This document shows, piece by piece, positions 34,626 to 45,320 of a stretch of DNA of 64,000 nt. Numbering within the stretch: position 1 is the stretch's first letter; the number at the start of each line of letters is the position of its first letter. Source of the DNA: Aedes albopictus (lineage: Eukaryota; Arthropoda; Insecta; Diptera; Culicidae); the NCBI RefSeq assembly GCF_035046485.1, contig NC_085137.1, positions 498,686,536 to 498,750,535 of the forward strand. Reading direction: 5' to 3'. Under the pieces are notes generated by a model that saw only the letters and a program-made list of their open reading frames with translations, searched no databases and was not told the origin of the DNA. Position numbers and translations under genes: made by a program.

Positions 34626-35209
34626 GTGAGTTTTCAAGTTTTTTTATTTTCAACCCTGTTTTAAATTCAAACTGAATATCGGCACATGACATGTATCACG
34701 TACTGTTTGAAGGTGAAAGTTAATTCTAAGCCTTTGAGCTATGTTTCGGGCCCATGGAAAGTTTATGTAAATGTTGATTCTGTTGGAAGTTTTAATTGAT
34801 GCTAGACGGTTGGTCTCGAGCCGATGGTTGCTTTCACATTAATTAAATTGAGACTTTCCGAAAGTGTGCCGCAAAATACGTGTTCCGAAATTGTGTTGTG
34901 ATCAAAGAGCATTTCTTTTGGATTAAACTTTCAACTTCTTGTGAGGATTGAGCATTGGTTAAAGTTCAAATAAAAAAAGACAAATAAAAAACTAACTTTA
35001 GCAGTTCCAGTGAAAACAATATTTAGAATTTTTCAACAAAATCACCGAAATAAGGTATGAGCACCATAAAAAATCTCACGCTCCCAAGTTCATCCTTTTC
35101 GAAAACAAGCGATTACGGCACCGATTGATTGCGTTCTTTTTAGTTTCATGCGTGTTCACTTCTAACAAAAAAAATACGCTCAATTCTTTTTTTTAGCGCG
35201 GGTCTGGTT

Positions 35210-35345
35210 TTTGCTATAACTCAGACAATTTTCAACCGATTCTCATGAAATATTGTACACGGATAGGACTAACCGTGTCTACATGTGTACAAAATGTCAT
35301 GAGGATTGGTTGAAAATTGACTGAGTTATAGCAAAAACTAGACCC
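35210..35345. repeat. 136-bp hairpin repeat
   Basis: GGGTCTGGTTTTTGCTATAA pairs with the inverse at the right (TTATAGCAAAAACTAGACCC). The stem continues through AACCGATTCTCATGA / TCATGAGGATTGGTT. It resembles a small MITE. The words ACCGATTTTGATGAAATTTT at 55630-56220 look like relatives of its arms. Confidence 0.75.
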
Positions 35346-35476
35346 ATTCAAAAAAAGAATCAGATGTACAAAAATTAGAAAAAAATAAACAGTGCTTCCT
35401 TCAATCCTTTGTTTTTATTAGGATGAAAATGGGAGCGACATCCTTAATAAGAGAACCAATACCATATACAGGAAAA

Positions 35477-35716
35477 ACATGTTATTAATTAAAAGGCACA
35501 TAATGTTACTACTTGGCAAATTCAGATATAATTTAAAAAGAAAACGCGTCCTGGTTGGATTCGATCCCACGACTCCGTATTCGCTAGACCGGTGCTCTAA
35601 CCAACTAAACCACAGAGCTGGTAACGATGAACATTCCCTTTTTCACAAATCCATTTCTCTTTCGGCTTAGATGCCAATCCACAACGCATTCGCTGTTGTA
35701 CCCATTAACTACAAGT
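35477..35716 (-). mobile_element. TIR-bounded element with tRNA-like gene, copy 2
   Basis: Ends relate to ACTTGTA(G/A)TTAG. The tRNA-like block on the minus strand (about 35545-35620) has GTTTAGTTGGTTAGAGC and GGATCGAATCC. It is shorter than copies 1 and 3, with a small internal deletion. Confidence 0.65.
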
Positions 35717-35847
35717 CTGTTTGCTGATGTCACCGAAAGTTCAACCAAAACTCATATTTGAAATCTATTTCTGGAAATTTTTAAGAAATACATGAGAAAG
35801 AAAAACAGAAAACTTTTCATGGCAATGACCAACCATTCATTGTATAA

Positions 35848-36008
35848 GGGTTCATTCAAATATTACGTAACGCAAAATTTGGCCATTTTAAAACCAACTC
35901 CCTCCCCACGTGACAGCTTTTGATGGAAAATTTTGAAATTTTGTATGAAGCATAACACATTGTTAGACCCCCTCCCCCCTCAGCGTTACGTAATATTTGA
36001 ACGAACCC
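35848..36008. mobile_element. MITE, GGGTTCGTTCAAATATTACG family, copy 1
   Basis: TIRs GGGTTCATTCAAATATTACG and, inverted, GGGTTCGTTCAAATATTACG. TAA is duplicated at 35845-35847 and 36009-36011. 161 bp with a C-rich interior. Second copy at 40456-40620. Confidence 0.88.
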
Positions 36009-36342
36009 TAAATGTCGAAAGAAATCATGAAAATTATTGCAGCAAATAATCCAAAAGCTCTTCTAGGAATTTAAAAGTTTCGTCTCATTAGTAGTTATAA
36101 GCGTTCTCGAGTTTCATGAAAAATGATGATTTCTTTGCGGTATTTCTAGAGAGGAGATATTGATGATATTCAGTTCTTTGCCCAGTGCCAACTTTCCCGA
36201 TCAGAAAGAAATAACGAAATTATATCTGACGGCGTTATTATTTCAGCGATAATTTTCCAACAGAATGTGTAATAAAATAAAGGGGTTAGGTGTTAAAATT
36301 ACAAAATTATACCTAGTTTTACCATCATTATAACAGGTCTTG

Positions 36343-36522
36343 TACCGACTTTTCGAACCCACTTAGCAGAATACCCTCTTCGAATGAGTGTAATCAGTTT
36401 CGTACCTTTGGATAACTGACACTGAGGAAGATTACAAGTGGTAGTCGAAATACGCGTATCTGTCAAAGGATAAGCAATATAGGGCGGAATTTAAAGGTAC
36501 GAAACTGATTACACTCATTCGA
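36343..36522 (+). mobile_element. 180-bp insertion with 16-bp duplication, carries hammerhead motif
   Basis: ATTATAACAGGTCTTG occurs at 36327-36342 and 36523-36538, a perfect 16-bp duplication. Duplications of this length suggest retroposition. Inside, TTCGAATGAGTGTAATCAG pairs with its inverse near 36505, enclosing the hammerhead-like motif. Confidence 0.75.
36405..36469 (+). ncRNA. Hammerhead-like ribozyme motif, type I
   Basis: Order: CCTTT..., TGACA (stem I strand), core CTGAGGA, extra A, stem II GATTAC-AAGTG-GTAGTC (six pairs with one G-U), GAA, stem III palindrome ATACGCGTAT, C (predicted cleavage after 36460), then TGTCA and AAGG closing stem I with TGACA and CCTT. Stem II and III differ in sequence from the copy at 16476 but keep pairing. 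Activity is inferred. Confidence 0.62.
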
Positions 36523-37999
36523 ATTATAACAGGTCTTGATGCAAACTTATAACAAAGTGAGGTATGATGAATTCCGAAAAAAAATTTAAAGAAGTTTTCA
36601 AACAACTTTTTTGAGGAATTTCTATACGATTTTTAAAATAATTCTTGAAGAAATTCTTGAAAAACTCTTAAAAAGATTTATTGAACGAATCATTGGAGGA
36701 ATTTCTTTATGAATTCTTTCAGCATTTCTGAGCATAAAGTTGAAGCAATTACAGGAATTCCAGAAAAACTGGTTATTTTACTATTAAACTCAATGATTTA
36801 AAACAATAGAGCGATCATACACAAATGATCGTATGCGACAAAAATTTGTGACTAATTGTAGTGGAATGCACAACAGGAAGTATTAGAAACCACTGATGAG
36901 GCTTTGAGGAATTGGAAAAAAATATCTAAGGACGTACTTAGAAACACAAACATTTGAGATATTTAAAGTATTTTTGGTATTTGATTGAATAACTGAAGAA
37001 ATATTTCAAACGCTACATGGAAGTATACTTACGGCATTCTTGAATAAATCACTAAAAGAAATATAGTGATAATAGTTGCAAATTTTCTAGGAAGAACCCT
37101 CAGAGGAATTCTTGAGACAATTCTTGGATCAATTGCTGATCATTGGTAGGATTTTTTTTAAGAATTCCTCAAAGAAATCCTTAATGCAATTTCTGTAAAA
37201 ATTTTGAAGGGGGGGGGGATTTCTGTTAAATTCCATAAGTAATGCTTAGATCTATAAATAATGCCTAGATTTATGTTTAGGGAAATTTTTCGTAAAAAAA
37301 ATTGGAGGAATTCCTGCACAACTTTGCGAAGGATTTGCTGAAGAATTGCTTAACCATCATCCAGCCAACGTACATTTTTCACCTTCGGAAAAGCACAAAA
37401 ATGGTCATAACTTTTTTTATTTTTCGATGGTTTCTAATGAAATTTTCACAACTTCCCGAAAAACTCTTCTATTTTCTATTTTATTTTATTCTATTTTATC
37501 TTATTCTTGATAACATCAACAGGCATAAGTTGCCCCAATGATGACTTAAAACTAATAACTATCATAAAATACAAACATTATCAAATGAAATTTTCATTAC
37601 AATCACACTTTATGACAAACAACAAAGGTATTCTCTTACAAAATCTGAGTAAAACAATCAACACTATCGAATTCTGTGTAAAGCATAAATAACAGTTCTA
37701 GTAACGAATAATACAAGTATGAGACGATGACACTGAAAAGTTGTAATAACATTGTTACACTGTACAGCCTGATTCACCAGAACTACATGAAGGTCTCCAA
37801 GAGTTTAGCCGACAATTTTTAAATTCTCTACACTGCACTCCTCTAGGCCAGATAGTCAAATCCAGAGCATAATCTTTGTATTTATAGTCTAAATCTACTT
37901 TAAAAGAAACATATTGCAGAGACAACGGATCCTTCCATCTAGAGACAAGTCTTTTCACAGGCACAGGATCTGGAATTTTAAGCTTCTGACTAACTAATT

Positions 38000-39180
38000 T
38001 TATTTATTTATTTATTTTATTTATTTATTTCTTTATTTAATCCAACTGACTATATATTAGTCTTATTGAATACCTTAATCTAATAACATAATCAATACCA
38101 TTGAGACCGAACAACTACGTGACGTTTCACAACAAAAACAATATTACATTAGCCTATCGCATGCACGTACAAAAAAAAACAGTTTTAAATGTTGCTAAGC
38201 AGTGGTAATTCAAATCGACTATGTAGGCTTCCATGTATTATTCCTACGAACAAACTCCCTAAACCTCACATTTCTAGGCCATGTCGATGGGTTTAAAGCA
38301 CGAAATTTACATTCTGGAGGTAAAACTACTTTGAATGAAATATAGTCCAACTTGGAATACATTTTCTGTTTTGAAACTAATTTAGTTACGTCCAGGCGTT
38401 CGGGACTTGAAAAACAAAGCGCACGAGATACCATCAATTGTATGTCTCGTTCGGTGGCAGTGCTATCGATGTTCGTTAGCAGTAAAGAGAAACTGTCTCC
38501 GTCCTCCGCGTGTGGACTGCCATCATCTATAGCCGAATCCTCGCATGCTGTTCCGTTGAGAAGAGTAAACGAATCTGGTGAAGAGTGTATCTGCTCACTG
38601 TTGATCGGTCTCGCAGCCGCAGGTACACTTTTTGTCATCGTCGCAATGGAGTTCATGATGCCAGCTACGGTGATCTTCAGTTCTCTGACGTCATCTTCGA
38701 TCGTTTGGTCGACAGTGGTGGATTCGGATGAGTTGCTGTTTTTTGTGCGTGCGAAATCGTCCATACAGCAGTCGCACATCCAAACAACGTTCCGTGCGAG
38801 GTCGGTAATGGTCTTCCAGTGTATACCACGTATTCCAACACAGCCGCAATGAAATGTGCCAGCACATTTTCCTTTACATTCAACGAAGCACTTGTCACGA
38901 GAGTCGACACTCTGAGAGCATTTACGGCAAACTCTTTCGCTCTCCATGTCAAAAAGGCGGGAATGATCCACCACAGAAATCTAATATTCGATATAAAATA
39001 TCACCGAAAACTCCAGATATTACCGCAACAAAACTATCAATTCATACGTGTTGAACGAACGATAGATTCAACCGGATGATTAGACGTACACGAAACTAAT
39101 TAAACCAACGTAAAAACATTCAATTTCAAATCGAAAGATAGAGCAACAACAACGACGATGTTATCCAGAGAGTGGATGAT
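38000..39180 (-). mobile_element. ORF1-only LINE derivative B', inserted in A
   Basis: About 1.2 kb on the minus strand with one intact ORF, then a 3' UTR and an (AAAT)n tail at 38000-38040. No ORF2 sequence between the ORF stop (38219) and the tail. The same architecture as element A, so the ORF1-only structure seems to be a family trait. Confidence 0.75.
38219..38974 (-). CDS. Retrotransposon ORF1-type protein with PHD-like finger
   Basis: 251 codons; the natural start may be the second Met (MESERVCRKC). Residues 16-90 form a PHD-like cysteine cluster (CRKC, CFVECKGKC, FHCGC, WMCDCC). A low-complexity Ser/Thr/Asp linker follows, then FSLLLTNIDSTATERDIQLM and a C-terminal DYISFKVVLPPECKFRALN with TWPRNVRFREF. 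This C-terminal block is usual in ORF1 proteins of LINEs. It is intact while the neighbouring related copy is broken. It is a mobile-element protein, not a host chromatin factor. There is no ORF2 next to it, so it would depend on another element's machinery (inference). Confidence 0.8.
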   Translation of the reverse strand: MVDHSRLFDMESERVCRKCSQSVDSRDKCFVECKGKCAGTFHCGCVGIRGIHWKTITDLARNVVWMCDCCMDDFARTKNSNSSESTTVDQTIEDDVRELKITVAGIMNSIATMTKSVPAAARPINSEQIHSSPDSFTLLNGTACEDSAIDDGSPHAEDGDSFSLLLTNIDSTATERDIQLMVSRALCFSSPERLDVTKLVSKQKMYSKLDYISFKVVLPPECKFRALNPSTWPRNVRFREFVRRNNTWKPT

Positions 39181-39960
39181 TTTAGGGATTTACGACTTCA
39201 TTATCCGTAACCTCCGGCGCAATGTTGGATAAAAACAAACTAAACTTATCATCGTCTGGCAATGACTCAACGATGGTACTGGACTGTATTCTTGTCGATG
39301 AGAGGATATCACTTGCTACTTCATTCTCGAGGGTAATGTTTGCTGTAGGTTTAACGGTGGGGTCGCCATTCATCCGAATTACTAATGTAGCTAAGGTATC
39401 GTTGATTTTGGTAATATCCTGTTTCAGCTGGTTGATCTCACTGAGCGGATCTGCGTTGAGCTTCAAACTTTTGGCAATGCTTCGCAACTTGCTGTTTTTA
39501 ACTAGTCCTCGGCAGCAGACACACATCCAAAATATATCCGGTTGCATACATGCAACAGCTTTGTCGTATGGGAGGTCAACACAGTCAGTGAAATTTGTTA
39601 TTTTTATCACAAAAGCCTTTGCATTGAATGGATGTCACGTTGATCGCAATCGGGTTTTTGCATTTCTCACATATGGATGGCATGCTCACAGAGGTATGAG
39701 AAACACTTCTATATAGCAGCAGATAGAGTGATTGATACGTAGATGGTTCACAATAGGCTACGGGTCTGGTGTAGCAACAATAGCTACACGGTGGCAACTG
39801 ATCGGTTAGTGCAATAATTGTTCGAAAAAACCTCCAAAAAAGATTTAATTCGCCGCCGCGCACTAATCGGGCAATGCTCACGTAATCAACGGAATAACAC
39901 CAAAATCCATAAATTATAAGATGTTTTTCATCCAATAACTCTTATTAATCGGAGGCAGCT

Positions 39961-40455
39961 AGTTAAGCTTCTAGTTAAGGATTCCGGGACATAGGTGCCA
40001 GGACCACATGGTTCCGGAGTAATTCCGGATTGTATTAGGGTACCAAAATTGGCCACATACTTTGCACAACGTATACCTCAAGATCCCGATGAGGTAGAAG
40101 TATAGTGGCTTCGGAAAATTTGTTCAGCAGGTTAACCCTCAAAAGGATACCTTAAAAAAAGGTCCGTTTTGGGACCCTGGGGTCTATTGGACCCCAACAT
40201 ATATTCTCGCGTATCTCGTGATCCTTAGTTTTTAAAAGGTTGATGTTTTTAGCAATGATGTTCGGTAAGTCAAGGCCTATCTAGTGATGAACAATTTATT
40301 TTAGGAAATATCCGACAGTTGGCGCTAGAGAGCATTCCAAAACGCCCCTAATCAATGGGATGTAACGTACCATAGCAAGCGGACAAGACGCACATAACAA
40401 AAGAATAAATCACACTTCTGTAAATGGGTAGACATAAATGTCCGGCAGCTCAAAA
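39961..40455. other. Non-coding, no gene seen
   Basis: Contains GGGACCCTGGGGTCTATTGG with nearby inverse words, possibly an old element edge. No supported gene. Confidence 0.4.
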
Positions 40456-40620
40456 GGGTTCGTTCAAATATTACGTAACACTAGGGGTAGCGAGAGTGTC
40501 CAGCGCTGTGTTACGCTTTATAAAAAAAAAACATAATTTACCACACAAAAGTTGTTACGTGGAGTAGGGAGGAGTTTTGAAATTGTCAAATTTTGCGTTA
40601 CGTATTATTTGAATGAACCC
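40456..40620. mobile_element. MITE, GGGTTCGTTCAAATATTACG family, copy 2
   Basis: TIRs GGGTTCGTTCAAATATTACG and inverted GGGTTCATTCAAATAATACG. AAA on both sides. 165 bp. Pairs with 35848-36008. Confidence 0.87.
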
Positions 40621-41213
40621 AAAGAGACATCACAGACAAACAGACATATCATTGATAAAATAACATCTCATATCAGGGGCGTACAATTTCGTTTCAATGA
40701 TACACTTTCATGCAACATTTGAATGAGTCACTTCAAGTGTTTCATACATTTTTCTAATGACTCGGTCGTTAAAAAAAACTTTTCCACTCATCGTAGCACT
40801 CGGTAGTCTCCCACCCGGTCGCATTGCTTGTGCTTCACCCGTCAGAGCATTAGTGTCTCACTGGTGCGCGCTAGTCTCTCAATGGTTACGGGTGCCGGTT
40901 AATTGGATTTAAGTGGTCGAATTTGTTATCCTCTTTCATAAAACATAGGGTAATTGATCCGATCATGGAGGAGTTAAGCGCTGGGTTCATGTTTAAACCA
41001 CAATTGTATCGCCCCAAGCAAACTTTTTACATGGATTGAATTTAAAATAATAAAATCCATCCTTAATCTACGGGAAAATAACGAAATATTGCCACTTTGA
41101 TGTTGTTATGAGCATTTTATTCGTTTTTATCTGAAAGATCATTGTGTTCCTAATGTTGCGGTATGTGTTCCTAATGTTGCGGTATTTTGTTCCTATTGTT
41201 GCGGTATCCCATT
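40621..41213. other. Non-coding, no gene seen
   Basis: Ends with three copies of TGTTCCTAATGTTGCGGTA-like words (41145-41205). Inverse copies of these lie just right of the foldback element (43005-43040). Confidence 0.5.
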
Positions 41214-42985
41214 GCACTAAGGGCCAGAATCGCAATCTAGCGGAACAAAATTAATTACTCCAAAACGAAGCATTTCCGACACATGGTGTCTTCGACAAAG
41301 TTGTTTGACATTAGCAGGGGCATCTATTGCTATGAACGTAGTAGTTCGCAACTCGTCTGCATAGGTGGCGCCACCATCTAACTTCTTTGTTTTACGTCCT
41401 AGAGATTTGGCGTCTTCGGTAAAGTTGTTTATTTTTGCAAAATAAACAACTCTTTCTCAGACGTCAAAATTCCACAGCCTACTGTTTTCGAGTTATTTAA
41501 AAAATAAAAACCAATCAATGAAAAAACAGTTTTTTAAGCTTATTTTGACATTTTTACTAGAAACCATGTGAGTTTTTATTTTTTCCTAATGCATATGTGT
41601 CAAACCAAACACATTGTACGGGAATATGTTGAATATTATCATTAAAAATTAAAAATAAAAATACAAATTCGAAAAAATAGTGTGAATTTCAAGGCCTAAT
41701 ATCTCACAAAGCGCAAAAAATCGCAACTTCAAATTTTCAGCAAATACGGAGCAATATTATGTGAACATACTGCCAAAAATTTGGAGAGGTATTTTTTGGT
41801 GTTTTTGAGATAATAGCTTTTTAGTAACAGTATAAATATAAGTAGTGCCAGCATGTAACTTTTTACTGTTACATATTAGAGAGTTTATGCATTCGAAAAA
41901 GTTGTTCATTTTGACTAAATAAACAACTATTTCTTAGACGTCAAAATTCCACGGCCTACTGTTTTCGGATTATTGCATATAAACTAGATAATATTGATAA
42001 AAATGACAATAAAACACATTTTGATGCAATAGTATGAAGTATTTTTTTTATTGTTTTTACTTTTACGATACATAGTAAGTCATGAAAATATCAGCTTACT
42101 ATTGTCAGCATGGGTCAAGATATCTTTTAATCTTTTGCAAGTCATAACAATAAAAATAGTTCATACTACTGCATCAAAATGAATTTAATTGTAATTTTTT
42201 ATCAATATTATTTAGTTTATATGCAATAACTCGAAAACAGTAGGCCGTGGAATTTTGACGTCTAAGAAATAGTTGTTTATTTAGTCAAAATGAACAACTT
42301 TTTCGAATACATAAACTCTCTAATGTGTAACAGTAAATAGTTACATGCCGGCAATACTTATATTTATACTGTTACTAAAAAGCTATTATCTCAAAAACAC
42401 CAAAAAATACCTCTCCAAATTTTTGGCAGTATGTTCACATAGTATTGCTCCGTATTTGCTGAAAATTTGAAGTTGCGATTTTTTGCGCTTTGTGAGATAT
42501 TAGGCCTTGAAATTCACACTATTTTTTCGAATTTGTATTTTTATTTTTAATTTTTAATGATAATATTCAACATTTTCCCGTACAATGTGTTTGGTTTGAC
42601 ACATATGCATTAGGAAAAAATAAAAACTCACATGGTTTCTAGTAAAAATGTCAAAATAAGATTAAAAAACTGTTTTTTCATTGATTGGTTTTTATTTTTT
42701 AAATAACTCGAAAACAGTAGGCTGTGGAATCTTAACGTCTGAGAAAGAGTTGTTTATTTTGCAAAAATAAACAACTTTACCGAAGACGCCAAATCTCTAG
42801 GACGTAAAACAAAGAAGTTAGATGGTGGCGCCACCCATGCGGACGAGTTGCGAACTACTACGTTCATAGCAATAGATGCCCCTGCTAATGTCAAACAACT
42901 TTGTCGAAGACACCATGTATCGGAAATGCTTCGTTTTGGAGTAATTAATTTTGTTCCGCTAAATTGCGATTCTGGCCCTTAGTGC
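41214..42985. mobile_element. 1.77-kb foldback element
   Basis: Arms of about 845 bp (41214-42060 and 42139-42985) are nearly identical inverted copies around a spacer of about 80 bp. Outer ends GCACTAAGGGCCAGAATCGC. ATT lies on both sides. Inside each arm AGACGTCAAAATTCCAC and CTACTGTTTTCG occur twice in direct order. No coding capacity. A fragment with GTGTCTTCGGCAAAGTTGTT at 45492-45520 is a relative of the arms. Confidence 0.88.
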
Positions 42986-43215
42986 ATTGAAATCATATGG
43001 GATACCGCAACATTAGGAACACTACCGCAACAATAGGAACACAGCAGCAAACACATTTATGAAAATATTTTTTTTAAATAGGTTTTTGGGCAAATCTTAA
43101 GCAAACAAATGGTGCAATCTCATAATTTAAGCACCATACATCTATTAAAAATATCTTTTGGTAACATTTCAGTCGAAAAAGTGCTCAATTGCCATTACCG
43201 CAACAATAGGTACTA

Positions 43216-43306
43216 CACTCAAACCTCCATTTAAGTCGAATCCATTAAAGTAAATTCTATTAAAGTCCCTCCATTTAAGTAACGCAACTTAAATGGAATT
43301 TGACTG
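43216..43306. mobile_element. 91-bp TA-flanked MITE
   Basis: Ends CACTCAAACCTCCATTTAAG and inverted CAGTCAAATTCCATTTAAG. TA on both sides (43214-43215, 43307-43308). Very small; pogo-like by its ends. The words ATCCATTTACGTAATG at 45260-45300 are similar subterminal repeats. Confidence 0.7.
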
Positions 43307-43329
43307 TATTCACAGCAAAACAAATGTAA

Positions 43330-44336
43330 ATATGCTACGGTTTCGAAAAGGTCATTAGGCTGAATATGCCGAATAGGTCATTAGGCCGAATAGGTCAATA
43401 GGCTGAATAGGTCATTAGGCTGAATACGTCACTAGGCCTCAAAAATCGATAGACCGCAAAAGTCATTAGGCTGCAAAGAGCTTTAGGCCGTGACGGTCTT
43501 TATGCTGAAAAGGTCTCTATGCCGAAAAGGTCTTTAGGCCGAAAAGGTCTTTAAGCCGAGCAGGTCTTTAGGCCGAGCAGGTCTTCAGGCCGAGCAGGTC
43601 TTTAGGCCGAGCAGGTCTTTAGGCCGAGCAGGTCTTTAGGCCGAGCAGGTCTTTAGGCCGAGCAGGTCTTTAGGCCGAGCAGGTCTTTAGGCCGAGCAGG
43701 TCTTTAGGCCGAGCAGGTCTTTAGGCCGAGCAGGTCTTTAGGCCGAGCAGGTCTTTAGGCCGAGCAGGTCTTTAGGCCGAGCAGGTCTTTAGGCCGAGCA
43801 GGTCTTTAGGCCGAGCAGGTCTTTAGGCCGAGCAGGTCTTTAGGCCGAGCAGGTCTTTAGGCCGAGCAGGTCTTTAGGCCGAGCAGGTCTTTAGGCCGAG
43901 CAGGTCTTTAGGCCGAGCAGGTCTTTAGGCCGAGCAGGTCTTTAGGCCGAGCAGGTCTTTAGGCCGAGCAGGTCTTTAGGCCGAGCAGGTCTTTAGGCCG
44001 AGCAGGTCTTTAGGCCGAGCTGGTCTTTAGGCCGAGCAGGTCTTTAGGCCGAAAAGGTCTTTAGGCCGAAAAGGTCTTTAGGTCGAAAAGGTCTTTAGGC
44101 CGAGACAGTCTTTAGGCCGAGATAGTCTTTATGCTGAAAAGGTCTTTAGGCCGAAAAGGTCTTTAGGCCGAGATAGTCTTTAGGCCGAAAAGGTCTTTAG
44201 ACCGAAAAGGTCTTAAGGCCGAAAAGCTCTTTTGGCCGAGACAGTCTTTAGGCCGAGACAGTCTTTATGCTGAAAAGGTCTTTAGGCCGAAAAGGTCTTT
44301 AGACCGAAAAGGTCTTTAGGCCGAAAAGGTCTAAAT
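43330..44336 (+). repeat. 17-bp minisatellite, left arm
   Basis: Unit AGGCCGAGCAGGTCTTT, highly homogeneous at 43555-44040. Toward both edges the variants AGGCCGAAAAGGTCTTT and, at the far left, AGGCCGAATAGGTCATT appear. The last is the reverse complement of the right-arm unit. Confidence 0.95.
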
Positions 44337-44372
44337 ACGATGAGCAAGTTTTCTTGTACATACTTTTTGATG

Positions 44373-45180
44373 ACCCGTTCGGCCTGATGGCCTATTCGTC
44401 CTAATGACCTATTCGGCCTAATGACCTATTCGGCCTAATGACCTATTCGGCCTAATGACCTATTCGGCCTAATGACCTATTCGGCCTAATGACCTATTCG
44501 GCCTAATGACCTATTCGGCCTAATGACCTATTCGGCCTAATGACCTATTCGGCCTAATGACCTATTCGGCCTAATGACCTATTCGGCCTAATGACCTATT
44601 CGGCCTAATGACCTATTCGGCCTAATGACCTATTCGGCCTAATGACCTATTCGGCCTAATGACCTATTCGGCCTAATGACCTATTCGGCCTAATGACCTA
44701 TTCGGCCTAATGACCTATTCGGCCTAATGACCTATTCGGCCTAATGACCTATTCGGCCTAATGACCTATTCGGCCTAATGACCTATTCGGCCTAATGACC
44801 TATTCGGCCTAATGACCTATTCGGCCTAATGACCTATTCGGCCTAATGACCTATTCGGCCTAATGACCTATTCGGCCTAATGACCTATTCGGCCTAATGA
44901 CCTATTCGGCCTAATGACCTATTCGGCCTAATGACCTATTCGGCCTAATGACCTATTCGGCCTAATGACCTATTCGGCCTAATGACCTATTCGGCCTAAT
45001 GACCTATTCGTCCTAATGACCTATTTGGCCAAATAAACATTTTGATGTAACAATATTTTTCGGCCACACGACCTTTTTCCGTCCAAACGCTATATCGGCC
45101 TAATGACCTCTTCGACCTTACAACTTATTCGGCCTAATGGCCCTTTCGACCTTATAACGTTTTCGGCCTAACGGTCTATT
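44373..45180 (-). repeat. 17-bp minisatellite, right arm (opposed)
   Basis: Unit CGGCCTAATGACCTATT, nearly perfect at 44405-45005 and degenerate to 45180. It is the reverse complement of AGGCCGAATAGGTCATT, three substitutions from the left-arm unit. Separated from the left arm by about 36 bp. Confidence 0.95.
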
Positions 45181-45320
45181 GGCTCATTTCGATAATACTG
45201 TGAATATTTTGACGAAACTGCAATGGAAGAGCATGAACTCTATTTAAGTCAAAAACAGAATCCATTTACGTAATGAATCCATTTACGTAATGGATCCATT
45301 TAAGTATCCCCGACTTGTAC

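Larger units (their letters stand above)
37465..39960 (-). mobile_element. ORF1-only LINE derivative A, interrupted
   Basis: Minus strand. A CEKCKNPI finger start (39690 down), an acidic linker, LPDDDKFSLFLSNIAPEVTD (ending near 39190), then after an interruption LVSQKLKIPDPVPVKRL and YVSFKVDLDYKYKDYALDLT (to 37755). An AT-rich 3' region ends near 37470 in an (AATAAAATAG)-type tail. No endonuclease or RT follows before the tail. The copy is cut by element B' at 38000-39180. Confidence 0.72.

Noticed and set aside
38219..38974. Host PHD-finger protein gene
   Set aside because: C-terminal motifs, an (AAAT)n tail and a nested related copy identify it as retrotransposon ORF1.
43330..45180. CRISPR-like array
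   Set aside because: The 17-bp units are directly abutting with no spacers, and the setting is a eukaryotic intron.
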